DNA from: Rhinopomastus cyanomelas
Taxonomy: Eukaryota > Chordata > Aves > Bucerotiformes > Rhinopomastidae
Reading direction: 5' to 3'
Assembly: GCA_013400115.1 (NCBI GenBank)
Contig: VXBP01007598.1
Span: 558,001-622,000 of the forward strand
DNA: 64,000 nucleotides
A program made the translations under genes and the position numbers. This document shows positions 35,301 through 44,005 of the stretch, one piece after another. Each line of letters starts with the position of its first letter. The stretch's first letter is position 1. The notes below the pieces were generated by a model. It searched no databases. It was not told where the DNA came from and was given only the letters and a program-made list of their open reading frames with translations.

Positions 35301-36641
35301 CTCAATCCTGTTTCTGCGGGGGATGAGGAAAGCAGGTCCTGACCTCCAGAGACTGTTCACAAGCCTGTTTCCACCCATCCCCTCAGCAACTCGTGCAGAC
35401 CAGCAGAGCCAGTGTGAGTGGCTGCTGTGCACCCTCTCCGTGCTGATCTCCAACAGCACCCACACAACCTCAGAAGACACAGACCTCCTCCTCGCTGCTC
35501 ACAGACCCAGCAGTAAGAGCAGATGGCGGCAGGAAGAAGGTTGGGTTCTCTGTGTGTGTGTGTGCGCGTTGGCATCAGAGAGACAGAGAGAGTTTTTGGC
35601 CTTTTATATGCACAGATCCTGGATTGGCTTGTAACAGAGCTGGAGCTGGAGGGAAATCAGATGCCAGTGCTGAATAAAGTGGTTTTGACAGGCAGGAAAG
35701 ATTACGAGACATTTTGATCCTACTGAGCATGAATGTGAGGGCGAAAAAACCGCTGAGTGGAAGAAGCAGCTCAGCGAACATTTCGGGGACTTCACCCAGC
35801 AACAGCCACTCCAGCAGTACTGGAGAGCAGGAGCTTGTTTCCCTTGGTGGAAAGAGCTTGTTCCTGAGTTAGCGATGCCTGCTCAGGTCAGACTCAGTCC
35901 TCCTCTGCTTGCTCTTCTGCAGCTCACAGCGTTAGTCCTTCCTTGGCAGACCAAACCGATTCTCTCTCCTTTCCCATTCCTGATGCTCAGCCCATCCGCC
36001 TCCAGTAACGACTCTCCCGTCTGTATTGTCCCGGTTCTCGCCCCACTTCACTCGGCTTTGCAGCTTCCATTTGGTCAGCGCGGAGTGACAGGGGTGCTGC
36101 TGATGGAAGGTTTGTGCAGGTGGCCTGATGGCCATCAGAGGCACAGACCAGACCTCTGGCAGCCTGCTGTAGCTGGTCAGTGGTGCTTTACAACCAACCC
36201 AGCTAAAACCGACGGAAGACGGGTCTGCGCCGAAAGCTGTGGCACTGCAGCCGTCTCTGAGTGGGGCCAGGCCTGGCATCGCCTGGTGACTGCCTGCCAG
36301 GCCGTACGGTGCTGCCTGTGCCACAGAGCTGCTGCGCAGTCTGCAGTGGCAAGGGTGGCTTGCAGACACCGCCGGTGGGCTGCTGAATGGTGCTGGAAGA
36401 GTACCTCCTGCTACATGCACTGCCCCCTCCCCTTTAACTAGGGCCACCTCTACCGCGTGGGGCAAAGGGTCGCATGCCCTGGCTGTCCCACCACTGCCGC
36501 CCTTGACGCGCGCTCTCTCTCTTCATTCCTGGGCAGCGTCTGCAGCAGATGACACAGCCCAAGCCAGAGGTGTACACTCAGAACAACAATCTCCAGCCGA
36601 AGACATCCTTGAATGGGAGGGTCTCGGATGCTGCTGTCTAA
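20095..36641 (+). CDS. SLC6A1L: GAT1-like sodium/chloride-dependent GABA transporter, complete (SLC6A1-like)
   Basis: This is a plasma-membrane GABA symporter of the SLC6 family. Fourteen coding exons: 20095-20335, 22276-22407, 23054-23154, 23698-23807, 24171-24303, 25457-25591, 25912-26015, 26320-26444, 27229-27341, 31710-31841, 32524-32626, 33017-33117, 33842-34009, 36537-36641. They sum to 1803 bases, 600 residues plus stop; mammalian GAT1 has 599. The start is fixed by an in-frame TGA nine bases upstream and a good Kozak context (A at -3, G at +4). GAT1-type residues, numbered one above GAT1, are Tyr61 (Glu in BGT1/GAT2/GAT3), Trp69, Arg70, Tyr141, Gln292, Ser296, Asn328, Ser332 and Asp396. 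The disulphide pair is Cys165/Cys174. The cytoplasmic N-terminus diverges strongly from GAT1. It lies where human has no such gene, so it is a paralogue rather than SLC6A1 itself. Substrate is inferred from the binding-site residues; no break is seen. Confidence 0.9.
21030..21760. promoter_or_regulatory. CpG-island-like segment in intron 1 of the GAT1-like gene
   Basis: A dense run of CpG dinucleotides (for example ccgccggcgccaggcggga and gacgcgtccttgcgggccga) contrasts with the CpG-poor flanks. It sits between the exon carrying TM1 and the TM2 exon, so it cannot be the sole promoter of a functional transporter. It may be an alternative promoter, an enhancer, or the promoter of a non-coding RNA. 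Function is not shown by sequence. Confidence 0.6.
22045..22112 (+). repeat. CR1 LINE 3' end in intron 1 of the GAT1-like gene
   Basis: 'ggttggactcgatgatctct' followed by 'ttgggtccctcccaacccct' and 'aacatcctatgatct' is a sense CR1 tail. Confidence 0.88.
22276..22407 (+). CDS. SLC6A1L: GAT1-like exon 2: TM2
   Basis: Acceptor ctccttctttcag, donor gtactg. It encodes AFLIPYFLTLVFAGIPLFLL and ETALGQYTSVGGLG, then VWKLAPMFK. GGLGVWKLAP is a GAT1-type loop; BGT1 and GAT2 have TAWRKICP here. Confidence 0.93.
23054..23154 (+). CDS. SLC6A1L: GAT1-like exon 3: TM3
   Basis: Acceptor cttcattctcag, donor gtgagt. It encodes GVGLAAVVLSFWLNIYYIVI and ALYYLFNSFTT. Tyr141 (GAT1 Tyr140), essential for GABA binding in GAT1, is present. 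Confidence 0.93.
23698..23807 (+). CDS. SLC6A1L: GAT1-like exon 4: extracellular loop 2
   Basis: Acceptor ccggtgcag, donor gtacgt. It encodes ELPWQSCGNAWNTDRCFSNY with Cys165 and Cys174. Sequons are at Asn177 (NYS) and Asn185 (NLT). The middle GAT1 sequon is lost: its Asn181 is Asp182 here. Confidence 0.92.
24171..24303 (+). CDS. SLC6A1L: GAT1-like exon 5: TM4
   Basis: Acceptor tcccactcctag, donor gtacag. It encodes RNMHQMSGSLGEPGTIRWPL and LVYFSIWKGVEWTGK. RNMHQM after FWE is GAT1-specific; BGT1 has RRVL. Confidence 0.93.
25457..25591 (+). CDS. SLC6A1L: GAT1-like exon 6: TM5
   Basis: Acceptor ccttgtgcag, donor gtttgt, a weak non-consensus site. It encodes [20 protein letters not shown] and VTLPGAKEGILFYLTP, ending LSDSE, as in GAT1. 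Confidence 0.92.
25912..26015 (+). CDS. SLC6A1L: GAT1-like exon 7: TM6
   Basis: Acceptor ctcctctgcag, donor gtctgt, also weak. It encodes VWMDAATQIFFSYGLGLG and SLIALGSYNTFHNNVYR. It contains Gln292 and Ser296 of the chloride site and the GAT1-type GLGLGSL unwound segment. Confidence 0.93.
26320..26444 (+). CDS. SLC6A1L: GAT1-like exon 8: TM7
   Basis: Acceptor ctctcttccag, donor gtaagc. It encodes DSIIVCGINSTTSIFAGFVI and KKSISELASSG. Asn328 and Ser332 match GAT1 Asn327 and Ser331. Confidence 0.93.
27229..27341 (+). CDS. SLC6A1L: GAT1-like exon 9: TM8
   Basis: Acceptor cattaccacag, donor gtgagt. It encodes PGLAFLAYPQVVTQLPLSPL and MLMMLGLDSQ, with the Na2-site Asp396-Ser397. Confidence 0.93.
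27405..27935 (-). repeat. CR1 LINE, about 0.5 kb, in intron 9 of the GAT1-like gene
   Basis: It starts 'cacagaatcatcgaggttgg' (the CR1 3' end reversed). It continues through 'cctggacagcctgttccagt', 'gaagaaactggccaccacct' and 'gtgcccagaactgagcac', the usual order of an antisense CR1 3' UTR and end of ORF2. It begins only about 65 bases after the exon 9 donor. Confidence 0.9.
29203..29230. repeat. TCTCA-type microsatellite
   Basis: Short imperfect pentanucleotide repeat (tctcatctcatctcgtctca) in intron 9 of the GAT1-like gene. Confidence 0.85.
31361..31406. repeat. 23-bp direct tandem duplication
   Basis: ggacggagagcccggcagcg plus 3 bases occurs at 31361-31383 and again at 31384-31406, differing only in the last two bases (ca versus tg). 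Confidence 0.88.
31710..31841 (+). CDS. SLC6A1L: GAT1-like exon 10: TM9
   Basis: Acceptor tttttcctgtag, donor gtacag. It encodes FCTVEGFITALMDEYPHLLR and SYLIGFSNITQ. Cys400 equals Cys399 of GAT1. It lies after the longest intron of the gene (4.4 kb). Confidence 0.93.
32524..32626 (+). CDS. SLC6A1L: GAT1-like exon 11: TM10
   Basis: Acceptor gtttcctcag, donor gtaagc. It encodes GGIYVFKLFDYYSASGMCLL and ETVSISWCYG. Confidence 0.93.
33017..33117 (+). CDS. SLC6A1L: GAT1-like exon 12: intracellular loop 5 and start of TM11
   Basis: Acceptor cctgttgtag, donor gtaaga. It encodes VNRFYRNIEEMIGYKPCIWW and the start of the TM11 helix, ending TPLVCL. Confidence 0.92.
33842..34009 (+). CDS. SLC6A1L: GAT1-like exon 13: TM11-TM12
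   Basis: Acceptor gctcttttcccag, donor gtatga. It encodes GVFFFSVVEMTPLTLGKYVY and [20 protein letters not shown], ending TGTLRQ. Reading on into the intron gives Val then a stop at once. Confidence 0.93.
35197..35240 (-). repeat. CR1 3' terminal relic in intron 13
   Basis: 'ttcatagcacagtagaggtt' followed by 'ggaagggacctctggag' is a truncated antisense CR1 end of about 45 bases. Confidence 0.75.
35551..35564. repeat. (TG)7 microsatellite
   Basis: Seven TG units followed by cgcg, in the last intron of the GAT1-like gene. Confidence 0.85.
35673..35678 (+). terminator. Intronic AATAAA before the last coding exon of the GAT1-like gene
   Basis: The hexamer is followed directly by a GT-rich stretch (gtggttttgacagg), the layout of a usable polyadenylation site. 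It lies in intron 13, 0.86 kb before exon 14. Use would give a protein ending after TM12 (see findings). Confidence 0.35.
36537..36641 (+). CDS. SLC6A1L: GAT1-like exon 14: cytoplasmic tail
   Basis: Acceptor attcctgggcag; stop TAA at 36639-36641. A 34-residue tail begins RLQQMTQPKPEVYTQ and ends VSDAAV. A-x-V keeps the hydrophobic-x-hydrophobic pattern of a class II PDZ ligand, as in the A-Y-I end of GAT1, but the tail is otherwise divergent. Confidence 0.88.
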   Translation, partial: RLQQMTQPKPEVYTQNNNLQPKTSLNGRVSDAAV

Positions 36642-37687
36642 GAGGAGAACATGGACCTCCTCGCCCTGCCCGTTAGCTGCTCGCGCCATGTTGTCCCTCA
36701 AGTTCCTCCAGCAGAGCTTGCTGAGCCTGGCTCTGTGGTGGCTTTCGTGTGTCAAAGAGATGACCTGGTGGAGGAACTCTCTTATGTGTCTCCCTCCCAA
36801 CCCAAGTTACTAAGGCCCTACACCAGCTGCTACCAAGGTATTGTGTGTGACTGTCTTCATCCTGCAACGTGCTGGTCCAGGCTCCCAGGGACAAGCAACC
36901 AGTGCCCATGTCATCCTCCTGCTGATGAGAGCTGATGCCTCTAGAAAGCTTAGACTGATCACTGACCACTTATCTGTTCTGCTTGCCGTGCCATGTGAAC
37001 ATCCAGAGCAGCCCATAGCACCCACCCGTGCTGTCACCCCAAAGAGCCAGCTGACACCTGGTTCCAATTCAGGCAGTTGTTGACTGAGCTAGCATAAAGC
37101 AACAACAGCAAATGTATAACGGGGGGATGTGGCAGAATGAGGGCTTCCAGCAAGGAGTCCAGCAGGCTGGTAGCTGTAGGATATCACCCCAAAGCTGGAG
37201 AAGGGCCATCAGGACACTGTGTGCTGCTCACAGCTGCGGTGTTTCAGCCCTGCGTGGTCTGCAGCCATTTCCACTCCATTCACTGAGGCTGGCACTGTGA
37301 GCCAGAGCCCAGCAGAGCAGGCACCCTCTGTGCAAGTAGCCACTCCCTAACCCTAAAATGCATTAGAATGGTAGGTGGAGGGCTCTTTGCTACGGTGGTC
37401 CCAGTCTTCTACTGCTTTGTGTAATAGTGTAGTGTCTGTCAAACACCTTCCCTGGATGCATCTCTGGTGTGAAGCAGTAAGATGCAGCATAAAGCCCATG
37501 GGTGGTTTAGCTTACACCTTTTTTGGGAAGTGGAAACATCTAAATCCCAGCTGGGGGAAGGTGGGAGCTCCTGTGGGAGCTGGTAGCCACCATGCTTAAA
37601 CCCAGTCCTGTGACCCAGTGTTGACTCCCCTTGAGAAGCATCTATACAGCCAGCAGCTGGCGCTGACACTTCCTAGCCCCCAGCCCA

Positions 37688-37713
37688 CACATCACATCAC
37701 ATCACACCATCAC
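37688..37713. repeat. ATCAC pentanucleotide repeat
   Basis: Run of cacatcacatcacatcacac; simple slippage repeat. Confidence 0.85.
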
Positions 37714-37993
37714 AGGGGACCGTGAGCACTTGTAGGTGCTGCTGGAGGAGTGCATACTATCTCAGGTTGGTTGGGAGGTGGCTCAGAGCAGTCCTAAAGC
37801 AGCAGCGCATTTCTCAAGCCTTGGGAAATGAGGTGGCTCGTGTCAGCACTGTGTGCAGCGTGACGACGATGCTCCTCTTTGTGACAGCCTCACCAGGACC
37901 TCACACAGAGATGGCCGCGTACTTGTTGTGTGCACACACACACGGCATGGCTCGGTGCAAATCTGTCCCTCCACCCCCAGGTCCACTGGTCTG

Positions 37994-37994
37994 N
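37994..37994. other. Single undetermined base (n)
   Basis: The only ambiguous base in the window, in intergenic sequence (ggtctgnaggga). It affects no coding exon. Confidence 0.99.
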
Positions 37995-40924
37995 AGGGAA
38001 GGGCGCACCCCGCTTACACACAGCCGTGCGGATGTGACGTGCTGCAGGTGGCTCTGCGCTGCCCATCCCTGGCACCAGCGTCTTCCTCCCCCTGTGCCCG
38101 AGGCAGACCTGAACGAAGTGTTAGCAAACTGCTGTTTGGGGTTTTTTTGCAGGCACAGCCCCTGCCTTCCCCTTGCTAATTCCTATAGCAATGTCTCTTC
38201 CAGGGCAGCCCGACAGATGGCCAGGGCTTTATCTTCGAGCAAGTTATTTAACAAGGACTCCCGCTCTTCCCTTGCACATTTCTGTCCCGGCTGCGTGTCC
38301 CGAGCTGCTGAATGGTTTGTCCTTCTCACTGGGGATGACACAAGATGTGAGCTGAGGCTGAAGGCCAAGGTCACGTCCCAGAGGATGGTTTTTTTCCCTT
38401 TACTTTTAGAAGGGGAAGATGTTTCTGCCTGAGTTCACGTGGCCCTTTCTGAGCAATGCTCTCCCTTCGTCCCTCAGCAAGATGTGATGGAGAACTGCCC
38501 GCTGCTGCTTGGTGAGAAGGGCTGGGTCAGATGCTGTGTCCCATGGGGCAGATCGTACGTGCACAGAAAGCACAGTAAGCGCTGAAGAACAGCGTGTGCC
38601 CACTCATGCCAGCAGGAATCCATCTCTCAGGGGCTGCCCATGCTCCAGCTCGTGCTGCCATCAGCCGAGTGCCTCTGCTGTGGCCCACTGGGTGGAAAAG
38701 AGATAATTCCTTCTGCAGGTGCAAGGTCACAGGCTGTGACTGGGAAGACAGGGAGAGCTAATGGTGATGGGGATCAGCTGGCCAGTAAGTGGAGCTGCCT
38801 TGGATGTGCCACGGAGCCAAGTGTGACATTTGCTGGTGCTGGCCTGCCTGGGACATTATCCTTGAAAGACACATGGCTGAAGTTCTGGGATCTTGTCCTT
38901 GCTCAGGAGCTGCAGAGCTGAGCAGGTCAGGCGGCTCGTGCAGTTAGTGTGTCTGTCGAGCACACACAGTTCTGTTTCAGAAAGCTGAAGCTGGGATTCC
39001 CCTCTACTCTTGATCTCTCCCATGCTCTGAAAGGGAGGCTCAAGGGCTCAAACCCTTCTGCATGTGCTCCAGGAGCAAGGGGAAAGCCTCCCTTTGCATG
39101 ACAGCAAAGACCAGGAAAACAAGAGGAGGTTTTGGGCACCGGCTGCCTTGTGACGCTGCCTCATTGGAGACACCAGCACCACGTGCCAAGCCCTGGTATG
39201 GCCAGGATCACTTCAGTAACTGTTGTTCTTGGGTTTTGATGTCTTTTCTTGCCTTTCACTTGGATAGTTACAACAGTTACAGCATCAGCTGTCCCAGGTG
39301 GCTCCTATTCCTGCCTGAGATGCTTGCCATGACAGGTAAAAAGCCTGTAGGTCTGGAGCCCAGCTAGGTGCTGTCTGAGCCCTGCTGGCAACCCCATGGT
39401 GCCCTGTGGGAGGAGGCTGCCCTGTTGCCTCCAGTATTGCAATAGGAAATGCATGAGAGCAGCAAAGGGGAGCCACCGGCTCAGGGAGATCCCGAGCGTG
39501 CGGCTGGATGGCGGAGGCTTTGCTCCCGTTGCTGGCGCTGTGTGAGCCCTGTTTGCTCAGCAATCTCTGAGCACAGCGTGAGGTTCTGAACGTTTGAGAG
39601 AAAGGGCAAAAACATGCTAAAAAGGCCCCAAGCCTTCCACAACAGGAGAGAACAGGGAGGCGTACAGAGAGCACCAGACATTTCTCTGCCAGACCCTCGA
39701 AGTGCTGTTGCTGCTGCAGCCTTGGCCCTGTAGCTCTGTGGAGGATGCACTTTCTTCTTCCCCTTTCTCACCTTCCTATTCTTTTATTTTACATTAACTT
39801 GGCATTGCTAGGGAGATTCTATCCTGTATGAAGAGGAAGGCTTAGGAAGCCAGGACTCCTGTTTTCAAGCAATTACTGATGACTTTGCCATATTGTCAGC
39901 CCCCGAGGCTAGAGCATGGGTCTTACATAAAATAAGATCCTACCCTACATGATTGAAACAATCCCAGTGTGTGGATTGTGTGGATTAAGGCAGAAAACAC
40001 AGCTCCTCTGCCAGCTTTTAACCTCAGCTGCACTAATCAGCTGCAAGAAAGATGCTCTAAGACCTCTCCAACGTGACAGAGCTCCCAAACTGGTTAAATT
40101 CTACATAATTATACAAGTCCTCCTCACCCCTGAGGCACCTGCTTGTTGTCATCTGCCCTTCTTAGGTCAGGCAGGAGTCTGCACAGGACTCCAGGTTGCT
40201 GGACTCAGGATCTGGCCAGTGACTTTACCGAGGGGCACCTATCCTCCAGCAGCTGGTGATGTTGATGAGAGACCCAGACCTTTGGGAGTCCCCCAGAGGA
40301 GGCTGCAAAGGGGCCCATCACACTCTGCACACAACAGTGCCACGGCGGGTACTGTCCCCTTGCTGCCCCCATTAAGGGAACATGACACAGCAGCTTTGGG
40401 TTTGTGGCAACCTTCCTGCCACCACAGTGCTGCTGCCTGAGGGCTCCTTTGTTCCCACTGCCTTGGGATGAGTGCAGAGACAACACCTTCAAAGCAGGAG
40501 CCAGCAGCTTGAGTTGTTCTGAGTTCAGTGGCAAAGTCCTCCGCACCTTTCTTGACAAGGGGTGGGTGGAACCCACTTACAGCAAAGCGCTTGAGAGTTG
40601 TTCTTGATTTGAAGTCCACCTTAAAAGTTTCAGAGAGAAAACTGCATCTCAAAATTCTCTGTGGAAAAGAACAGCGTATTTTGATCAACCCAGCACGCAC
40701 TCCGTGTGATACTGCACTCGATGTGTGCTGCAGAGGTGTAACAGCGATGTGGCAGCCGTCGTAGGTACATCTCTGCGTGCTTTTGGGATCGCAGTCTCTA
40801 CGCACCAGCACGACCTGTATGCATCTACACAGCGTCTGGCCCCAGGGGACCTGCATCTTCCAACCAGTAACAGCATTTGCACACGGGAGCACGTCAGGAG
40901 CCGTTCTCGTACAGACAATCTATG

Positions 40925-43900
40925 TTTATTGCTTTCGTCTTTACAGCCGGGCGTGTGATCTGAGCGTCAGGCAGGAACTTCTCCGACAATCCCGTTTCAA
41001 AACACCTCAGAAGACGGCTGCTTGGGTGGGTCAGTTTGTGGTGCAGCCGCGGCACACAAATGGGAAATACTCTCTCTGTGTCTCTGAGGGCTGCTGGCAG
41101 CCCAAGGCCTTCACCGCAGAGCTAAGGGATCCTCTGAAGCCCGCAGACAGTTTGGTTTCTGAACTGGCAATCTGGATCCAGCAGCGATTCAACTCGGCTG
41201 CCCTCTCCCACCTCAGCGCGGCGGGGCGCTTACACCCGTGCCCGTGCGCGATCGTCTCGCTCGCTCGCTCGCGTGCAGGACTTCATGAAGGTCAGCTTTA
41301 TTAACCTCGGGGCTACGCTGTGTGTACGTTTGCGCGTGCAGCTGGTCTGCGTGGGCAACGTCATTTCCACCCAGACGCTGCCTGAGCCTACGGAGGAGAC
41401 GTGCTGCGGCGGCGCCGCGGCCAGCACAGCCGTCCCGCTCAGGCAGCACGTGGCTGCGTATGCCCGACGTGTCCATACAGTGCTCGGCTGTGTGGACAGT
41501 CGAGGTGCCTGCATGTGATCTGCCACGCAGCCCGACACGCTGGCAGATGGTGTGTGCATTAACACACAGTATGTGCTGATGTCCCTGGGTGCACGAGCTT
41601 CTCTGGGGCCAGCTGGCATCCACCACATGCGTAGGCACATGCGGCTTGTGAAGTTGCTCTCCTTGCTGCAGCATGCGTGTGGGTGTGAGGGCCTCCTTCC
41701 TCAGAGGTGCAGAGCCATGCAGATAGGAGCAAAGGGTTCAGGTCTGGCTCTGCTGTGCACCAGCAAGGTGGAACCGAACGCGCTGCAGCACGGAAGGGCT
41801 TCCCCCACCCACCACTCCTGTTTCCTTCTCTGCAGGACCAAATTTCACATTGAGTTACCATCTCTTGCTCTTGGATGAGATTATTTCTTCCTTGATCCTC
41901 AGAGAGCCTGAACAATGAGCTAGGTCCTGCAGCAGTCGATGAAAAATCAGCAGTGGCTGCAGCGGGCTGCCCCTGCGGTCAGCGGGAAGCCACGATGCTC
42001 CTTGGTGCGTCTCCAGCGTGCCCGAGCACCCCCGGGGTCCAGGAACACGGGAGTGTGGAGGGGCTGAGGCAAAGAAGACATCTGCGCAGAGTGACTTACT
42101 GAGATATAATTTCTAAAACTCTATTGGTTGAACAGATAAAATACCTCTGATCTATTTCTGTAATTGTTGTGTTACAAAATACTAGCCATTTGGACTCTGT
42201 GCTAGGTGGGACCACACTACTTTTCCCAAAGGAAGCTTTTCTTGGTGATATTAACAGCAGAAAACAGGTACAGACAGACAGATGCTTTCAAAAGCCTACG
42301 CACAGGTAACACTTCTGTCATCAGTTTTTAAGAAGACACATTCAGATGGGGTTGTGGCTGGTGCCGAAGAGCTGGGAGACTTCAAAGCTGCTGTCCCAGG
42401 CATGGCTGTGAAGGAGGGGCACAACAACAGCAGCTCTAGCTCACAAAACACTGCCGGCAGTCCCTGGAGCCTACACTAGCACAGTGAGGCAGCTGGTGGA
42501 AGGGGAGATGTGAAGAGATTGCTCAGCAGCTTCCATTTCAAAGCAGAGAGTCTGCCGAGCAGCAGCTGCCTCGGCTCAGGGCTCAGGTTTGTGTTGGAAA
42601 CCTCACAAACACATGCAGACAGCTGCAGGTTGAACCTTCCAAAAAACAAGCAACAAACCCAGAGGTCCTCAAACACTTCCCAATTTGATGGCACCTTCCT
42701 GCGCAGAAGTTTTGAGTATTGATTACATTCTGGTTGTGGACCACACCAACAGCATTCACCTACAGGGAGGAGAGTCAGCGCTGAGTGCTTTGAAGGTCTC
42801 GCACAAAGCATCAAGTGCTTCTGCTACAGTGGCCCAGACTGGCATCAAAAAAGCCACAGCAGCAGGCACACTCTGCCATGAACTCACAAAGACTGTTTGC
42901 CCTAAGCTGGATTCCCTTGTCGCAGTTTTCCATCCCTTTCCTGCTGTGAACAGACTGATCTCACTGCACCCCCACTAGCACGAGCAACAGAGAACCGGGA
43001 GACAGCCTGAGAGTTTGCGGAAGGCAGCTCCAGAGCTCAGCCACGCGGTGTTCTCAGCAGAACCACCTTCCTTCTTGGTCGGCCACCGACTACCCAACAC
43101 TCACTGCAGAAGGGGCTTCTCTCTTCTCTCTGCCCCCCACACTTTTTAATATTGGAGAACACGAATTCAGCAGCAAGAAGCCAGTGGATCCGTCTAATCT
43201 CTGCAGCAGCTTCCTGCCTGATGCCTTCACCTGAAAGATGGTACCAGGCTCATGATCAGAATCACTGCTGTCAAGAGCTGGTGCTTCTTCTTCAGGCAGG
43301 CGAGCTGTGTTTGTCCTCCGTTACACCGTCACTGTCTTCCTCCTACCCTGCACCCTGCCAGCGGTCAGTCTCTACGCAAGGTTGTCTGCGCACAGCACGA
43401 CAGCTATACTGGGTCTGTGTGCTGCTTGCCTGTGGGAGGGCTGTGGGAACAGACAAGCCAACAGATCAGGTGAGGTGCAAACATGCTTAAAGTGCTCGTC
43501 ACCCTTCACGACCAGCCTTCAGTGGAAAAAACCTGTACTTAGCGGTGAAGTCTGAAGGGCTCAGCTACGCGGTAGGGTTCAGAGCAGCCTGTTCCACAAA
43601 GACCTGGAACAGTGTAGTTTGGTGTCTCTCCAGTGAAACCTGATAGAAAATGTTGTTGCCATCAAGCAGTACAGAGGACAACAAAGCTAGCATTAGCCTT
43701 TGCCAGGTCAGGGAAATGGAGCCAACTTGCCCTGAGAGACTGCTGTGCCTCAAGCACCTCGGAGCTTCAGCTCATCTGCTTCCACCCTTCACCCAGCACA
43801 AAGAAGGGAGGCTCATGAAAGCTCCTTATCCTTTACATTCCTGTCGCAGTTCCAATCAATTATTAAAGCAGCAAACCTCTCTTGTAGGAACTTCATAGAC

Positions 43901-44005
43901 TCAGTCATAAATATTGTATCTAAAAAAATTATTTCATCAAGTACCTTAAGGTTTTTGTTGTTGTCACTTCATGTTGTGTGTCAAGTAAGATGTGATTTAT
44001 TTATT
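40925..44005 (-). terminator. Candidate IQSEC3 polyadenylation signals
   Basis: Minus-strand AATAAA (TTTATT on plus) occurs at 43996-44001 and 44000-44005, at 41297-41302 and at 40925-40930. The last is followed on the minus strand by a TG-rich stretch (gattgtctgtac). These would give 3' UTRs of 2.3 to 5.4 kb. Choice not decidable from sequence. Confidence 0.45.
41205..41500. promoter_or_regulatory. CpG-rich patch between convergent genes
   Basis: It contains gcgcggcggggcgc, a run of TCGC units at 41256-41272 and gcggcggcgccgcgg. CpG density is far above the surroundings. It lies 5 kb beyond the IQSEC3 stop, so it is either in a long IQSEC3 3' UTR or marks an unannotated transcript. Function unknown. 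Confidence 0.5.

Noticed and set aside
35875..36441. 188-codon plus-strand open frame before the last exon of the GAT1-like gene
   Set aside because: It is intronic: exon 13 donor and exon 14 acceptor are clear, phase-compatible and give the expected family length.
37722..38432. 236-codon plus-strand open frame in the convergent interval
   Set aside because: Contains the undetermined base, has no recognisable domain and sits in GC-rich intergenic sequence where long open frames arise by chance.
40239..40892. 217-codon minus-strand open frame
   Set aside because: Lies beyond the IQSEC3 stop in possible 3' UTR; no domain, no splice connection.
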